In this document: one piece after another, positions 23,835 to 31,642 of the stretch | Position numbering within the stretch: the stretch's first letter is position 1 | Layout of the letters: each line of letters opens with the position of its first letter | Source of the DNA: CAYIHX01 sp964363305 | GTDB taxonomy: Bacteria; Bdellovibrionota; UBA1018 | Direction of reading: 5' to 3' | NCBI GenBank assembly: GCA_964363305.1 | Contig: CAYIHX010000003.1 | Span: 1 to 64,000, forward strand | DNA length: 64,000 bases | Made by a program: the position numbers and the translations under genes | Notes under the pieces: model-generated | The model's database searches: none | The model's input: only the letters and a program-made list of their open reading frames with translations | What the model was told of the DNA's origin: nothing

Positions 23835-24232
23835 GTGCCTGGCTCCAAACTCACCCCCCCTCGGACGAGTTCCTTCAGAGTGCACTCCGCTCGCATCAGC
23901 TCGAAAGGCTGGTCGATTCCGCCGCCATCGACCGCATCTGGCGAAATCTTCCCACGAACGCCTCGAACGCGCCGTACGTCTGGGCCTCCGACGATTCGGC
24001 GTACGTCATCTTCTTCCTTCCGAGTCCGACGGAAGAAGCGCTCTTTGAACCCCATCTCTACCGTCGAGCCTCGAACGCCGCCCCCCTTCCGGATCAAAAA
24101 TCTTGGCGCAGACTCGGAACCGGGTGGGAAGGCTGGAACGCACTCGAAGCCCGTCTCCAAACCGTTCAGAAGCAGCCACCCCCACCACGCCATAAAAAAG
24201 CGCCGTCCGACCCGCGCGCCCTCCGATTCTGA
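23669..24232 (+). CDS. Hypothetical signal-anchored protein at the end of the pilin cluster
   Basis: A 187-residue protein with a basic N-terminus (RRRCRRLSTR), one hydrophobic segment (about 31-46, SGAAAAVLALALAWTA) and a soluble extracytoplasmic part ending in a Pro/basic tail. I do not recognise a family. A GTG at 23831 that overlaps the previous stop (GTGA) is an alternative start but would remove the anchor. The large overlap with the 23595 gene means one of the two starts may be wrong. Its position suggests a pilus accessory role. Confidence 0.5.
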   Translation: MDRPIHLDVRRRCRRLSTRIQELLNGSRALSGAAAAVLALALAWTAESSSRKQGVSAWLQTHPPSDEFLQSALRSHQLERLVDSAAIDRIWRNLPTNASNAPYVWASDDSAYVIFFLPSPTEEALFEPHLYRRASNAAPLPDQKSWRRLGTGWEGWNALEARLQTVQKQPPPPRHKKAPSDPRALRF

Positions 24233-24265
24233 CTCCGGCATTGACACGCCCCCGGAAACGCGATT

Positions 24266-25222
24266 GTGATCTGCTTCGTGAAACACCATCAAAACGAAAT
24301 TATTACAGTGGGATCCTTGGCCTTCGACACGCTCGAAACCCCTGCAGGCAAAGCCGACCGGGTGCTCGGCGGGTCAGGAAACTACTTCTCGGTCGCGGCG
24401 TCCTTCTATGCGCCTGTCAATGTAGTAGGAGTCGTCGGGGACGACTTCCCAGCCTCGCATCTCGAATGGCTCGCGGGCCGACGCATTGATGTGACCGGAG
24501 TCGAGCGGGTAGCGGGGCAGACTTTTCACTGGGTGGGGTCGTACGACACGAACCTCAACGAAGCGAAGACCCTCTCGACTCAGCTCAATGTGTTTGAGCA
24601 CTTTGATCCAAAAATCAAAGCCGCCCATCGCGGAACCCCCTACGTTTTTCTCGCGAATATCGACCCGGTGCTCCAGCAGCGGGTGCTCGACCAGATGACG
24701 GGACCGAAGCTCGTCGCCTGCGACAGCATGAATTTCTGGATCACGGGCAAGCTCGCAGAGCTGAAAAAAACCCTTAAACGCGTCGATATTCTTTCCATCA
24801 ACGAAGGCGAAGCTTACCTGCTCGCCGGCACACGCAACCTAGCCCAAGCCGCGCAAAGCATCCGCACGATGGGCCCGCAAGTACTGGTGATCAAGCGCGG
24901 TGAATACGGCGCCGCTCTCTTTACTCCGCACGGAACATTCATGGCCCCGGCCTATATCGTCGACCAAGTCGTCGATCCGACCGGCGCGGGCGATAGCTTC
25001 GCCGGTGCGTTCATGGGTTTCTTAGCCGAAAACGGCGCCTCCCGCGACATGATGAGGACGGATCCGGAGAAATTCGAGCTCCTCCTGAAACGGGCCATGG
25101 TTGCTGGCTGTGTGATGGCGAGCTTCACGGTTGAAGACTTCAGCCTCCACCGCCTGATGCGGCTTGATGCGGAAGAGTTGGTTGAGCGCCAGAAGCGCAT
25201 GATCAAGATGATTACGCTCTAA
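24266..25222 (+). CDS. PfkB-family carbohydrate/nucleoside kinase
   Basis: A 318-residue ribokinase-like enzyme starting at GTG. The N-terminal family mark is VLGGSGNYFSVAAS (PfkB signature 1 region), the substrate lid follows, and the C-terminal signature DPTGAGDSFAGAFMGF carries the catalytic Asp and the anion hole. Substrates in the family include sugars, adenosine and aminoimidazole riboside; this sequence does not show which. It ends 4 bp inside the convergent glycosyltransferase gene. The setting among polysaccharide genes hints at sugar activation, but that is inference. Confidence 0.88.
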   Translation: MICFVKHHQNEIITVGSLAFDTLETPAGKADRVLGGSGNYFSVAASFYAPVNVVGVVGDDFPASHLEWLAGRRIDVTGVERVAGQTFHWVGSYDTNLNEAKTLSTQLNVFEHFDPKIKAAHRGTPYVFLANIDPVLQQRVLDQMTGPKLVACDSMNFWITGKLAELKKTLKRVDILSINEGEAYLLAGTRNLAQAAQSIRTMGPQVLVIKRGEYGAALFTPHGTFMAPAYIVDQVVDPTGAGDSFAGAFMGFLAENGASRDMMRTDPEKFELLLKRAMVAGCVMASFTVEDFSLHRLMRLDAEELVERQKRMIKMITL

Positions 25223-26376
25223 GCCCCAGCGGGCTTGAGCTGTGGCGCAGCCTCGAAAAGGTGCTCGACTGATTTTCCGCGCGAGCGCCAGCTTTCGACG
25301 ATCTGGGCGGCCAGCTCGCGTTGAAAGCGCGCTCGGGTAAAGTGTGCGGCACGGGCACGACAGGCGACCTCGGTCGCGCGACATTCCCCTCGTTCAAACG
25401 ACTCCACGGCCAACATGAGCGATTCCACCGTCGGCTCATGGAAGAATAGGCCCGTCTCTTCTGTCACGGTCTCGATGGCGCCACCGCCACCGAACGCGAT
25501 GACCGGCGCACCGGCCGCCATCGCCTCAAGGGGAGTAATTCCGAAGTCTTCCTCGCCAGGAAAAATAAAAGCCCGACAATGCGAGTACTCCAGCTCGATC
25601 TCCTCGTTCGAGAGGCTGCCTACGAACTGAACATTCGGCGCCGCCATGCGCCGAAGACGAGGTTCATCCTGCCCCGACCCGACGATGGTCAGCGGCAATC
25701 CCAATCTGTTGAAAGCCTCGATGGCGAGATCAATCCGCTTGTAGGGAGCCATCGCGCCGACAATGAGATAAGAAGCCCCTGGCTCGCGCGGGCGAGCAAA
25801 GCGGGTAAGATCCGCGAAGGGATGCACCACGCGAGCGCCACGATCATAAAACTGCCGAATGCGCCCGGCGATGAATTGCGAGTTGGCTACTAGACGATCG
25901 ATGCGTTTGACCGAACTGGAAGCTCGGTCCCATTTCTGCAGCGTAGGGCGGAGCACATGCGCCGCAAGCCTGACCCAGAAAGACGCCAATCCCGGTCCGA
26001 AGTACTCATCGAACCGATCCCACATGTAGCGCATCGGCGCATGCACGTAACTGACGTGCACCGCATCGGGAGCTTTCTTCACGCCCTTGGCCACGCAGTG
26101 AGAGGACGAGATCACGAGATCAAAACTTGAGAGGTCAAATGATTCGATCGCCCACGGCATCAAGGGTAAGAAATGGCGATATCGCTTTTTCGCCCCGGGC
26201 AGTCGCTGCAAACAACTCGTATGCGTCTTCAGGCGCGCAAGTTCAGGAGTCACGGACTCCGGAAAAGCCAATAACGTGAAAAGCTCGGCTCCTGGAAACA
26301 GTTCGACGATCGCCTCCAATACGTACTCACCCCCTCTCATGCCGGTCAGCCAGTCATGAGCGAGAGCGATTTTCAT
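25219..26376 (-). CDS. Family 4 glycosyltransferase (GT-B fold)
   Basis: A 385-residue retaining glycosyltransferase. The N-terminal domain starts IALAHDWLTGMRGGEYVLEAI, and the C-terminal donor-binding domain has YLIVGAMAPYKRIDLAIEAF, VGSGQDEPRLR and the GT4 signature EEDFGITPLEAMAAGAPVIAFGGGGAIETV with the Ex7E pair. It resembles WbaZ-like mannosyl or related transferases in O-antigen or exopolysaccharide synthesis. It is the last gene of a coupled minus-strand trio; its start overlaps the decarboxylase stop by 4 bp. Confidence 0.9.
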   Translation of the reverse strand: MKIALAHDWLTGMRGGEYVLEAIVELFPGAELFTLLAFPESVTPELARLKTHTSCLQRLPGAKKRYRHFLPLMPWAIESFDLSSFDLVISSSHCVAKGVKKAPDAVHVSYVHAPMRYMWDRFDEYFGPGLASFWVRLAAHVLRPTLQKWDRASSSVKRIDRLVANSQFIAGRIRQFYDRGARVVHPFADLTRFARPREPGASYLIVGAMAPYKRIDLAIEAFNRLGLPLTIVGSGQDEPRLRRMAAPNVQFVGSLSNEEIELEYSHCRAFIFPGEEDFGITPLEAMAAGAPVIAFGGGGAIETVTEETGLFFHEPTVESLMLAVESFERGECRATEVACRARAAHFTRARFQRELAAQIVESWRSRGKSVEHLFEAAPQLKPAGA

Positions 26377-27359
26377 GTTCGAACCTGGGAGGAAAAATAT
26401 TCGAGCGTCTTTTTCATACCTTCCTGAAGATCAACCCGCGGCTCCCAGCCCAGCTTGCTTTTCGCACGCGAAATGTCGGGACACCGTCGGCGCGGATCAT
26501 CCGGCCTCGATGGAAGGTGGCGAATACCCGACCTGCTGCGGGTGAGCGCTATGACCGCCTTAGCGAAGTCGATCACCTTTCTTTCAACCGGGTTCCCGAT
26601 ATTAGTCGGGGCCGATTCACTCGATTCGAAATAACGAATAATCCCGTCGACCAGATCGCTCACGTAACAGAAAGAGCGCGTCTGCTCCCCTTCGCCGTGG
26701 ACGGTGAGGTCTTTCCCCGTCAAAGCTTGCATGCAAAATTCAGGAACAATTCGCCCGTCATCGGGACGCATGCGCGGTCCGTAGGTATTGAAGATCCGCA
26801 CGATACCGCCCTTCAACGGTTTGTACTTCTTCCCATTCCAGGTGCCCACGCCGCGAATCGCCGTGCTGACAAACGCTTCAGCGAAGCGCTTGGTCTCATC
26901 GTAACAGGCGCGAGGGCCGGTCGTACTGACATTGCCCCAGTAATCTTCCGTCTGAGGATGCACGAGCGGATCGCCGTAGATCTCTGAAGTAGAGGCCACG
27001 ACATACCGCGCGTCGTACCGCAACGCTAGATCCACAGTGTTCTGCGTTCCGATCGAATCGACCGCTAGGATCTCAAACGGAATCCGATCGAAATCGACTG
27101 GACTCGCCGGACAGGCGAAGTGAAAAACTCCGTGAAGACCATGCTTTTCAAATAACGGCAACTCCTCGATCGGAAGAGGCTTGCAGACGTCCCAAACCTG
27201 AAGATGGAAGTTTGCGTTTTTATCGAGATGCCGAACATTCTCCCGGCTTCCAGTCGAAAGATTATCGACCGCCGTCACCGCATACCCTCGCGCAAGAAGC
27301 TGATCGGAAAGATGGGAGCCGATGAAGCCGGAACCGCCGGTGATCAAAACATGTTTCAT
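26373..27359 (-). CDS. UDP-glucuronate decarboxylase-like NAD-dependent epimerase/dehydratase
   Basis: A 328-residue extended SDR. The NAD loop is TGGSGFIGSHL, the catalytic set is Thr/Ser (ASTSEIYG) plus YDETK (YxxxK), and family marks of UDP-xylose synthases are present (HFACPASPVDFDRIP, ACYDETKRFAEA, RIFNTYGPRMRPDDGR, GEGEQTRSFCYV). It should convert UDP-glucuronate to UDP-xylose or the 4-keto intermediate, a donor for the flanking glycosyltransferases. Both ends overlap neighbours by 4 bp. Confidence 0.9.
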   Translation of the reverse strand: MKHVLITGGSGFIGSHLSDQLLARGYAVTAVDNLSTGSRENVRHLDKNANFHLQVWDVCKPLPIEELPLFEKHGLHGVFHFACPASPVDFDRIPFEILAVDSIGTQNTVDLALRYDARYVVASTSEIYGDPLVHPQTEDYWGNVSTTGPRACYDETKRFAEAFVSTAIRGVGTWNGKKYKPLKGGIVRIFNTYGPRMRPDDGRIVPEFCMQALTGKDLTVHGEGEQTRSFCYVSDLVDGIIRYFESSESAPTNIGNPVERKVIDFAKAVIALTRSRSGIRHLPSRPDDPRRRCPDISRAKSKLGWEPRVDLQEGMKKTLEYFSSQVRT

Positions 27360-28411
27360 GATGGCAGGCGTAACACACGTCGGTAAATCTGGTCCATATC
27401 GGCGGCGAGGCGAGCCGGGCTGAGGGTACTGAATGCGAGGGCCCTCTCTTCCGGTAAAGAGCTTTCAAGATCACCACGGTGCGCCTTTTCAAACGCACTT
27501 GCCCAGGCCGCTGAGTCATCGACCGGCAGCCACGTCACCCCTTGACCGCCGAAGAACCGCAATGCCTCCCGATGAGAAGGAATGTCAGAAACAAACACCG
27601 GACAACCCTCCACTGCCGCCTCCAACGGCGGGAGGCCAAAGCCCTCGTATGCCGCCGGAAAAAAACCGGCACGAGCGCCCGCCAGGAGAGAGCGAAGCTC
27701 CTCATTCCCCACTCCTCCGATCCGCTCAACGCCAGCAGCTCCGGGCCCTGCCACCGTCGTGACGAGCGGCAGCGCGTCCTTCCCGCAAATGGCTCGATAG
27801 ACCTCATAGACATCAATCAGGAACTTCACGCGCTTATGAGGCTTATCGTTCGCAACGCATAAGAAGTAGCCCTTCTCCCGTTCGGCAGGACGACTGGGCC
27901 CGGCAAAGCGAGGATCGAGAGCGTTCTCCACGACCGTAATCTGAACCTTGTACCCGAGCCACTCCCGCAGTTCCCGCTCGGAAAACTGTGAAACTGTTGT
28001 AACGGCGGCAGCCCTTCGAATGAAGGTTTTCAAAAAGGTTCGGTAATAAAACTTCTTCGCCCATGAGCCATATTGCAGGTGATTCAGATCATGCACAGTG
28101 ACCACCCACGGCACCGGACACAGCGGGAAGCTAGCGAAACTCGGGCTGTGAAAAAGCGCGGCACCCCGGAGTGCGGCCCTTACTTGCCACCACTCCCGAG
28201 GGACATCGAGAAAGGGCGCTTGGACCGGAATCGTCCGAAATCCCGCAAAATCAGGTTGCGTCCAAAGCCGTGGATCCACCAGGAAAACGGGCTCATAGGA
28301 CAACTCACGCCCCCCCAGCCCCTCGGCGAGTAAGGTCACGTATCGCGCGATCCCGTGGGGGATCGGACCGACCATCCGAGCATCGATCATTACCTGCGGC
28401 AGTACTTTCAT
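27356..28411 (-). CDS. Family 4 glycosyltransferase
   Basis: A 351-residue GT4 enzyme. Marks are MIDARMVGPIPHGIARYV at the acceptor-side start, a mid-protein VVTVHDLNHLQYG, and the donor-side motifs FLCVANDKPHKRVKFLIDVY and EGFGLPPLEAAVEGCPVFVSD with the Glu pair. It is the first gene of the GT4-UXS-GT4 operon, which probably builds part of a surface polysaccharide. It is divergent from the secreted kinase-like gene at 28469 across about 57 bp. Confidence 0.9.
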   Translation of the reverse strand: MKVLPQVMIDARMVGPIPHGIARYVTLLAEGLGGRELSYEPVFLVDPRLWTQPDFAGFRTIPVQAPFLDVPREWWQVRAALRGAALFHSPSFASFPLCPVPWVVTVHDLNHLQYGSWAKKFYYRTFLKTFIRRAAAVTTVSQFSERELREWLGYKVQITVVENALDPRFAGPSRPAEREKGYFLCVANDKPHKRVKFLIDVYEVYRAICGKDALPLVTTVAGPGAAGVERIGGVGNEELRSLLAGARAGFFPAAYEGFGLPPLEAAVEGCPVFVSDIPSHREALRFFGGQGVTWLPVDDSAAWASAFEKAHRGDLESSLPEERALAFSTLSPARLAADMDQIYRRVLRLPS

Positions 28412-28468
28412 CGCGTGAGGGAGGGTACCAACCCCCTCGCTCGAATGCTATCTTGACGCATCGCATAT

Positions 28469-30040
28469 ATGATTCAAATTCACGCGCTCCTCCTCCTCTT
28501 TTTGCTTCCCAGTCTGAGTCTGGCCGCACCCTCTCTCCCCAGTGGAGCGGGCCGATGGGCTCGCGCCCTTTTGCGCTCGGGGGCATTCACTCAGGTCGAG
28601 GAAGAGCTTCCCGTTTTTCTCGCCCGATGGCGAACGGCTTCTTCTTCCGACCAGCCGCAAACCCTTGTCCTGGCGGAGCGACTCGGCGCCGAAGGCGGTT
28701 TTTTATCACGCCTTCGCGTTTTTGAATCGTTAGCGGTCGAGCTGCAAGCCTCTCGGGTCGGCGATGAACCGTTCCAAAAATTTGCGGCCAACGTGTTGAA
28801 TCAATTTGATCAGCCGGCCGTCTATCCCAACTTGTTTGAGGGCTTTGAGGCCCGGGGCGAGCTTTCCCGGCTCGAGCTGCAGCGCTTAGCGCTCGAAACA
28901 GCTTTGAAAGACGCCGGAGCCTCTTCTCCGTTTGGGCACAATATTGCGCGGAAGCTCCCCCATTTCGCCCCCGTCAACCGAGAACGTGCAACCGACTTTC
29001 TCCTCTCCGCCGAACTGCTCGACCCCTCCGCGCTCCAAGCCGACGCCTTGGCCTACCTACTTCAGACCTTCCGACATCCGGTCTGGGACCGAGACCTCAC
29101 TGCCACCACGCTGAGTGCCATCCGCGAATCTGGCCGCCTCACCCCCTCTCAGGCCCAGGTAGTCATCGAGTTTGCCCGTGGTGCACGGATCTCCGAACGC
29201 GCGCACGCGGAACTTGCGAACGAGATCCTGCGGCAGTCGGGCCAACAGCTCGAACAGGGGTTCCCCGTGCGATCCCTCGGAGACCCTCACTGGCTCAAAC
29301 ACGAAAAAATTCGCAGTGTTACTGCTCGCGAAAAACGAAGCGCCAACGGCACCTTTCTGGTGGAATTCGAGAATAACCGTAAAGCGATTTTCAAACCGTT
29401 CGCTTCGGAAGAGCATTATGGGTCAAGGGAGGCGGACGCCGGCACCATCCTTTTCTCGCGCGAAATCGGAGCCTACGAGATTGTTGAATTTTGGCTCAAA
29501 AACCGGGAATCGCGTGAAGTCGGCCTCAGCGCGGTGTTCGTTCCTGAGACGATCGAAACTCTTCTCGTTCATCAAGGGCGAAGCTACGGGGTCGGATCGC
29601 TGCAAGCCTTTCAGAATGGCTTCGTCACGGCGGAGGAGCTCTCTCGTGAAATGACCCCTCTTTGGAACGAGCTGCGCAGCGCCGCCCGTTACACCCAGGC
29701 TGAAGCAAGAATTCGGACGCTCGACTGGTTGTTAGGCAACTACGACCGCTTGCCCAACTCCATACACACCCGAGGGAATTATACCAATTTCATGATCGGC
29801 CTGGATCAAGGAAGCCAGGGCTTCGAGATCGCGATGATCGACAACGGCTTCGGACAAGGAAGACGCAGCGGTTTCTGGCTACGAGATCTTCCGACTCCCG
29901 AACAAATTCCCGCTGACCTCGCTCAGGCCATCCGAGAACTCGATCTCCCCCTCTTTCGCCAGACCAACGAGGGGCGCCTCTCGCAGATCGCCATTGATGA
30001 TTTTTGCGAAAGAGTAACCTTACTTCGCTCGAAGCTTTGA
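28469..30040 (+). CDS. Secreted FAM20-like protein kinase candidate
   Basis: A 523-residue protein with a signal peptide (residues 1-20, LLLLFLLPSLSLAA). The N-terminal half (about 25-265) is helical and unrecognised. The C-terminal half has the layout of secretory FAM20/VLK-type kinases: RKAIFKPF (Lys309), SREIGAYEIVEF (Glu332/Glu337), LDWLLGNYDRLPN (Asp426, catalytic candidate) and AMIDNGFGQG (Asp458, metal candidate). In FAM20C the matching motifs are KPM, GNMDRHH and LDNGRGFG. It should work in the periplasm or outside. Target and real activity are unknown. Its end overlaps the DUF2400 gene by 21 bp. Confidence 0.7.
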   Translation: MIQIHALLLLFLLPSLSLAAPSLPSGAGRWARALLRSGAFTQVEEELPVFLARWRTASSSDQPQTLVLAERLGAEGGFLSRLRVFESLAVELQASRVGDEPFQKFAANVLNQFDQPAVYPNLFEGFEARGELSRLELQRLALETALKDAGASSPFGHNIARKLPHFAPVNRERATDFLLSAELLDPSALQADALAYLLQTFRHPVWDRDLTATTLSAIRESGRLTPSQAQVVIEFARGARISERAHAELANEILRQSGQQLEQGFPVRSLGDPHWLKHEKIRSVTAREKRSANGTFLVEFENNRKAIFKPFASEEHYGSREADAGTILFSREIGAYEIVEFWLKNRESREVGLSAVFVPETIETLLVHQGRSYGVGSLQAFQNGFVTAEELSREMTPLWNELRSAARYTQAEARIRTLDWLLGNYDRLPNSIHTRGNYTNFMIGLDQGSQGFEIAMIDNGFGQGRRSGFWLRDLPTPEQIPADLAQAIRELDLPLFRQTNEGRLSQIAIDDFCERVTLLRSKL

Positions 30041-30961
30041 CGACAAAGCAAATCGACACCCTGGCTCGAGCGGGCACTGGACGCAAATCTCGGCGCGATA
30101 CTTTCGCTGGCAAAAGTCGAGAATACCTAGACGAGCCAGCGCGAAGTCATACCGAACCGGATCTTGTTCGTCACTTTCTCTCAAACCCGCGGTCACTTCG
30201 ACCGCGGCCATCCAGTTGAGGCTCTTTCGTTGAGTAAGCCCCAAGTACTGACTGATACGCCCCGTATGCGTGTCGAGCGGAATGACCAGCTGCGAGGGCA
30301 TGAGAAATCGGCCAACTGGAAAGGTTCGCCGGGCGAGGGGCGCTCCCTCCATCCACAGCCCGAGATCCAGACGATCTCGGCGTCCCATCCAGCGAAGGAA
30401 CATACACCAACGTTTACAGCAGCTCCCGCTGCCCGGTTCAGTCAACAAGTAGTCGAAGGCGTCGCGACCATTGCGTACCCTCTTCCAACGAGCCGCCTCT
30501 CGCCACTGACGCCAGTCCGCGATAAAAGCCGTAAGCGCGCTCCCAAAATTTTCGGCTTCCGGATCGAGATAGCTCACGAAATGCGCCCCGACGCTGCCCC
30601 ATTTTTCGGTACTGCGATGAACAAGCCAGAGCAACTCAACCAGATCGCTCCCAACGTTAAAGCGGTGAACAAAATCGCCAAATTCACGATCCAGTTCGCG
30701 CCGAAAACCGGCATCCCCCAGGCGGGCAACGACCGCTGCTGGCCCCAGACCGTGGCGCCCAAGAAGCTCCAGCACGGAAGCAACCGACTTTCTAATCTGC
30801 TGCACCTTCCCATAGGCCAATACGGCGGCCAAAAGCGCGACGATCTCCTGGTCCTCCGGACTTTCATACCGATGTACGAATTCGAGAGGATCGGAACTCA
30901 AATACGCCACGTCGTGATACCGATCGTAGAGTGGATTCAGGAAGGGAGCCAAATGCCGCAT
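30020..30961 (-). CDS. DUF2400 (TIGR02757-like) protein of the HhH-GPD type
   Basis: A 313-residue protein. It opens with a helical region (EIVALLAAVLAYGKVQQI) and has features of helix-hairpin-helix DNA glycosylases: MPSQLVIPLDTHTGRISQYLGL, where the Asp corresponds to the conserved catalytic Asp, and near the end a Cys set spaced C-x8-C-x2-C-x5-C (FCQRKYRAEICVQCPLEPGC), close to the endonuclease III [4Fe-4S] loop. The family is conserved but uncharacterised. Its promoter region is shared with the gene at 30984 (22 bp between starts). Confidence 0.75.
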   Translation of the reverse strand: MRHLAPFLNPLYDRYHDVAYLSSDPLEFVHRYESPEDQEIVALLAAVLAYGKVQQIRKSVASVLELLGRHGLGPAAVVARLGDAGFRRELDREFGDFVHRFNVGSDLVELLWLVHRSTEKWGSVGAHFVSYLDPEAENFGSALTAFIADWRQWREAARWKRVRNGRDAFDYLLTEPGSGSCCKRWCMFLRWMGRRDRLDLGLWMEGAPLARRTFPVGRFLMPSQLVIPLDTHTGRISQYLGLTQRKSLNWMAAVEVTAGLRESDEQDPVRYDFALARLGILDFCQRKYRAEICVQCPLEPGCRFALSSKLRAK

Positions 30962-30983
30962 AGCGATGCACTAATCTTTCATC

Positions 30984-31622
30984 ATGACTAAAGACAACGT
31001 TGGAAAAGCCAGGGCTTCCAGCTATCACAAAGTGCATATGCGGCGCACGATCGTGGTGTACGCGACAGTCACCCTCCTGGTCTTCGACTGCATGGGCGTC
31101 TCTTGGGCGGCTCCCCCCGCTTCTTCTGCTCGGCTCAGGCCGATCCCCACAAAGCCATCGACTCCGCCGACCCTTGGCAAAAAAATCGTCGAACCCCGTT
31201 ACGCCTGCAAAAGACAACTCATCGTGAAGGGAAAACCCCTCCCCTGCGATTCATTTACTGAACGGGATGGAGAACGCCTCCGGCCATTCCTTCTCGATGT
31301 GCCAGAAGCAGCGGAACATCTCGATCTCTACCAGAGAAATCGCCGCCGCCTCGGATGGCTACCTTACCTAGGCACCTCGGCAATCCTTCTCGCCGGGACT
31401 GGTTTTCTCATTGGACGAGTCAAACAAGGGCACGAATGGGCCACCATCACGCGAAACGTCATGGCGATCTCCGGAGTCATCATCCTCGGCAGCGCCTTCA
31501 CCTACGGCTTCATCACCCTCACCCTGAATGAACGAAATTTCGACAATGCAATCAAAACGCACAACGAAGCCACGCCTCAGTCGCCTATCGAAGTTAAAGT
31601 GGACACGACGTTGTTTTTTTAA
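30984..31622 (+). CDS. Hypothetical membrane protein
   Basis: A 212-residue protein I do not recognise. A signal-like segment lies near residues 22-43 (MRRTIVVYATVTLLVFDCMG...SWA) if the ATG at 31038 or 30984 is used; neither has a clear ribosome site. Two Cys sit in YACKRQLIVKGKPLPC, a Pro-rich linker comes first, and two membrane helices cover about 128-146 and 155-178. It lies 20 bp before carB and might share its transcript. No function can be offered. Confidence 0.6.
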   Translation: MTKDNVGKARASSYHKVHMRRTIVVYATVTLLVFDCMGVSWAAPPASSARLRPIPTKPSTPPTLGKKIVEPRYACKRQLIVKGKPLPCDSFTERDGERLRPFLLDVPEAAEHLDLYQRNRRRLGWLPYLGTSAILLAGTGFLIGRVKQGHEWATITRNVMAISGVIILGSAFTYGFITLTLNERNFDNAIKTHNEATPQSPIEVKVDTTLFF

Positions 31623-31642
31623 AATGCCCTGAAGGAGAGCCG

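Noticed and set aside
24241..24266. TTGACA before the PfkB gene
   Set aside because: There is no fitting -10 box and the GTG start follows too closely.
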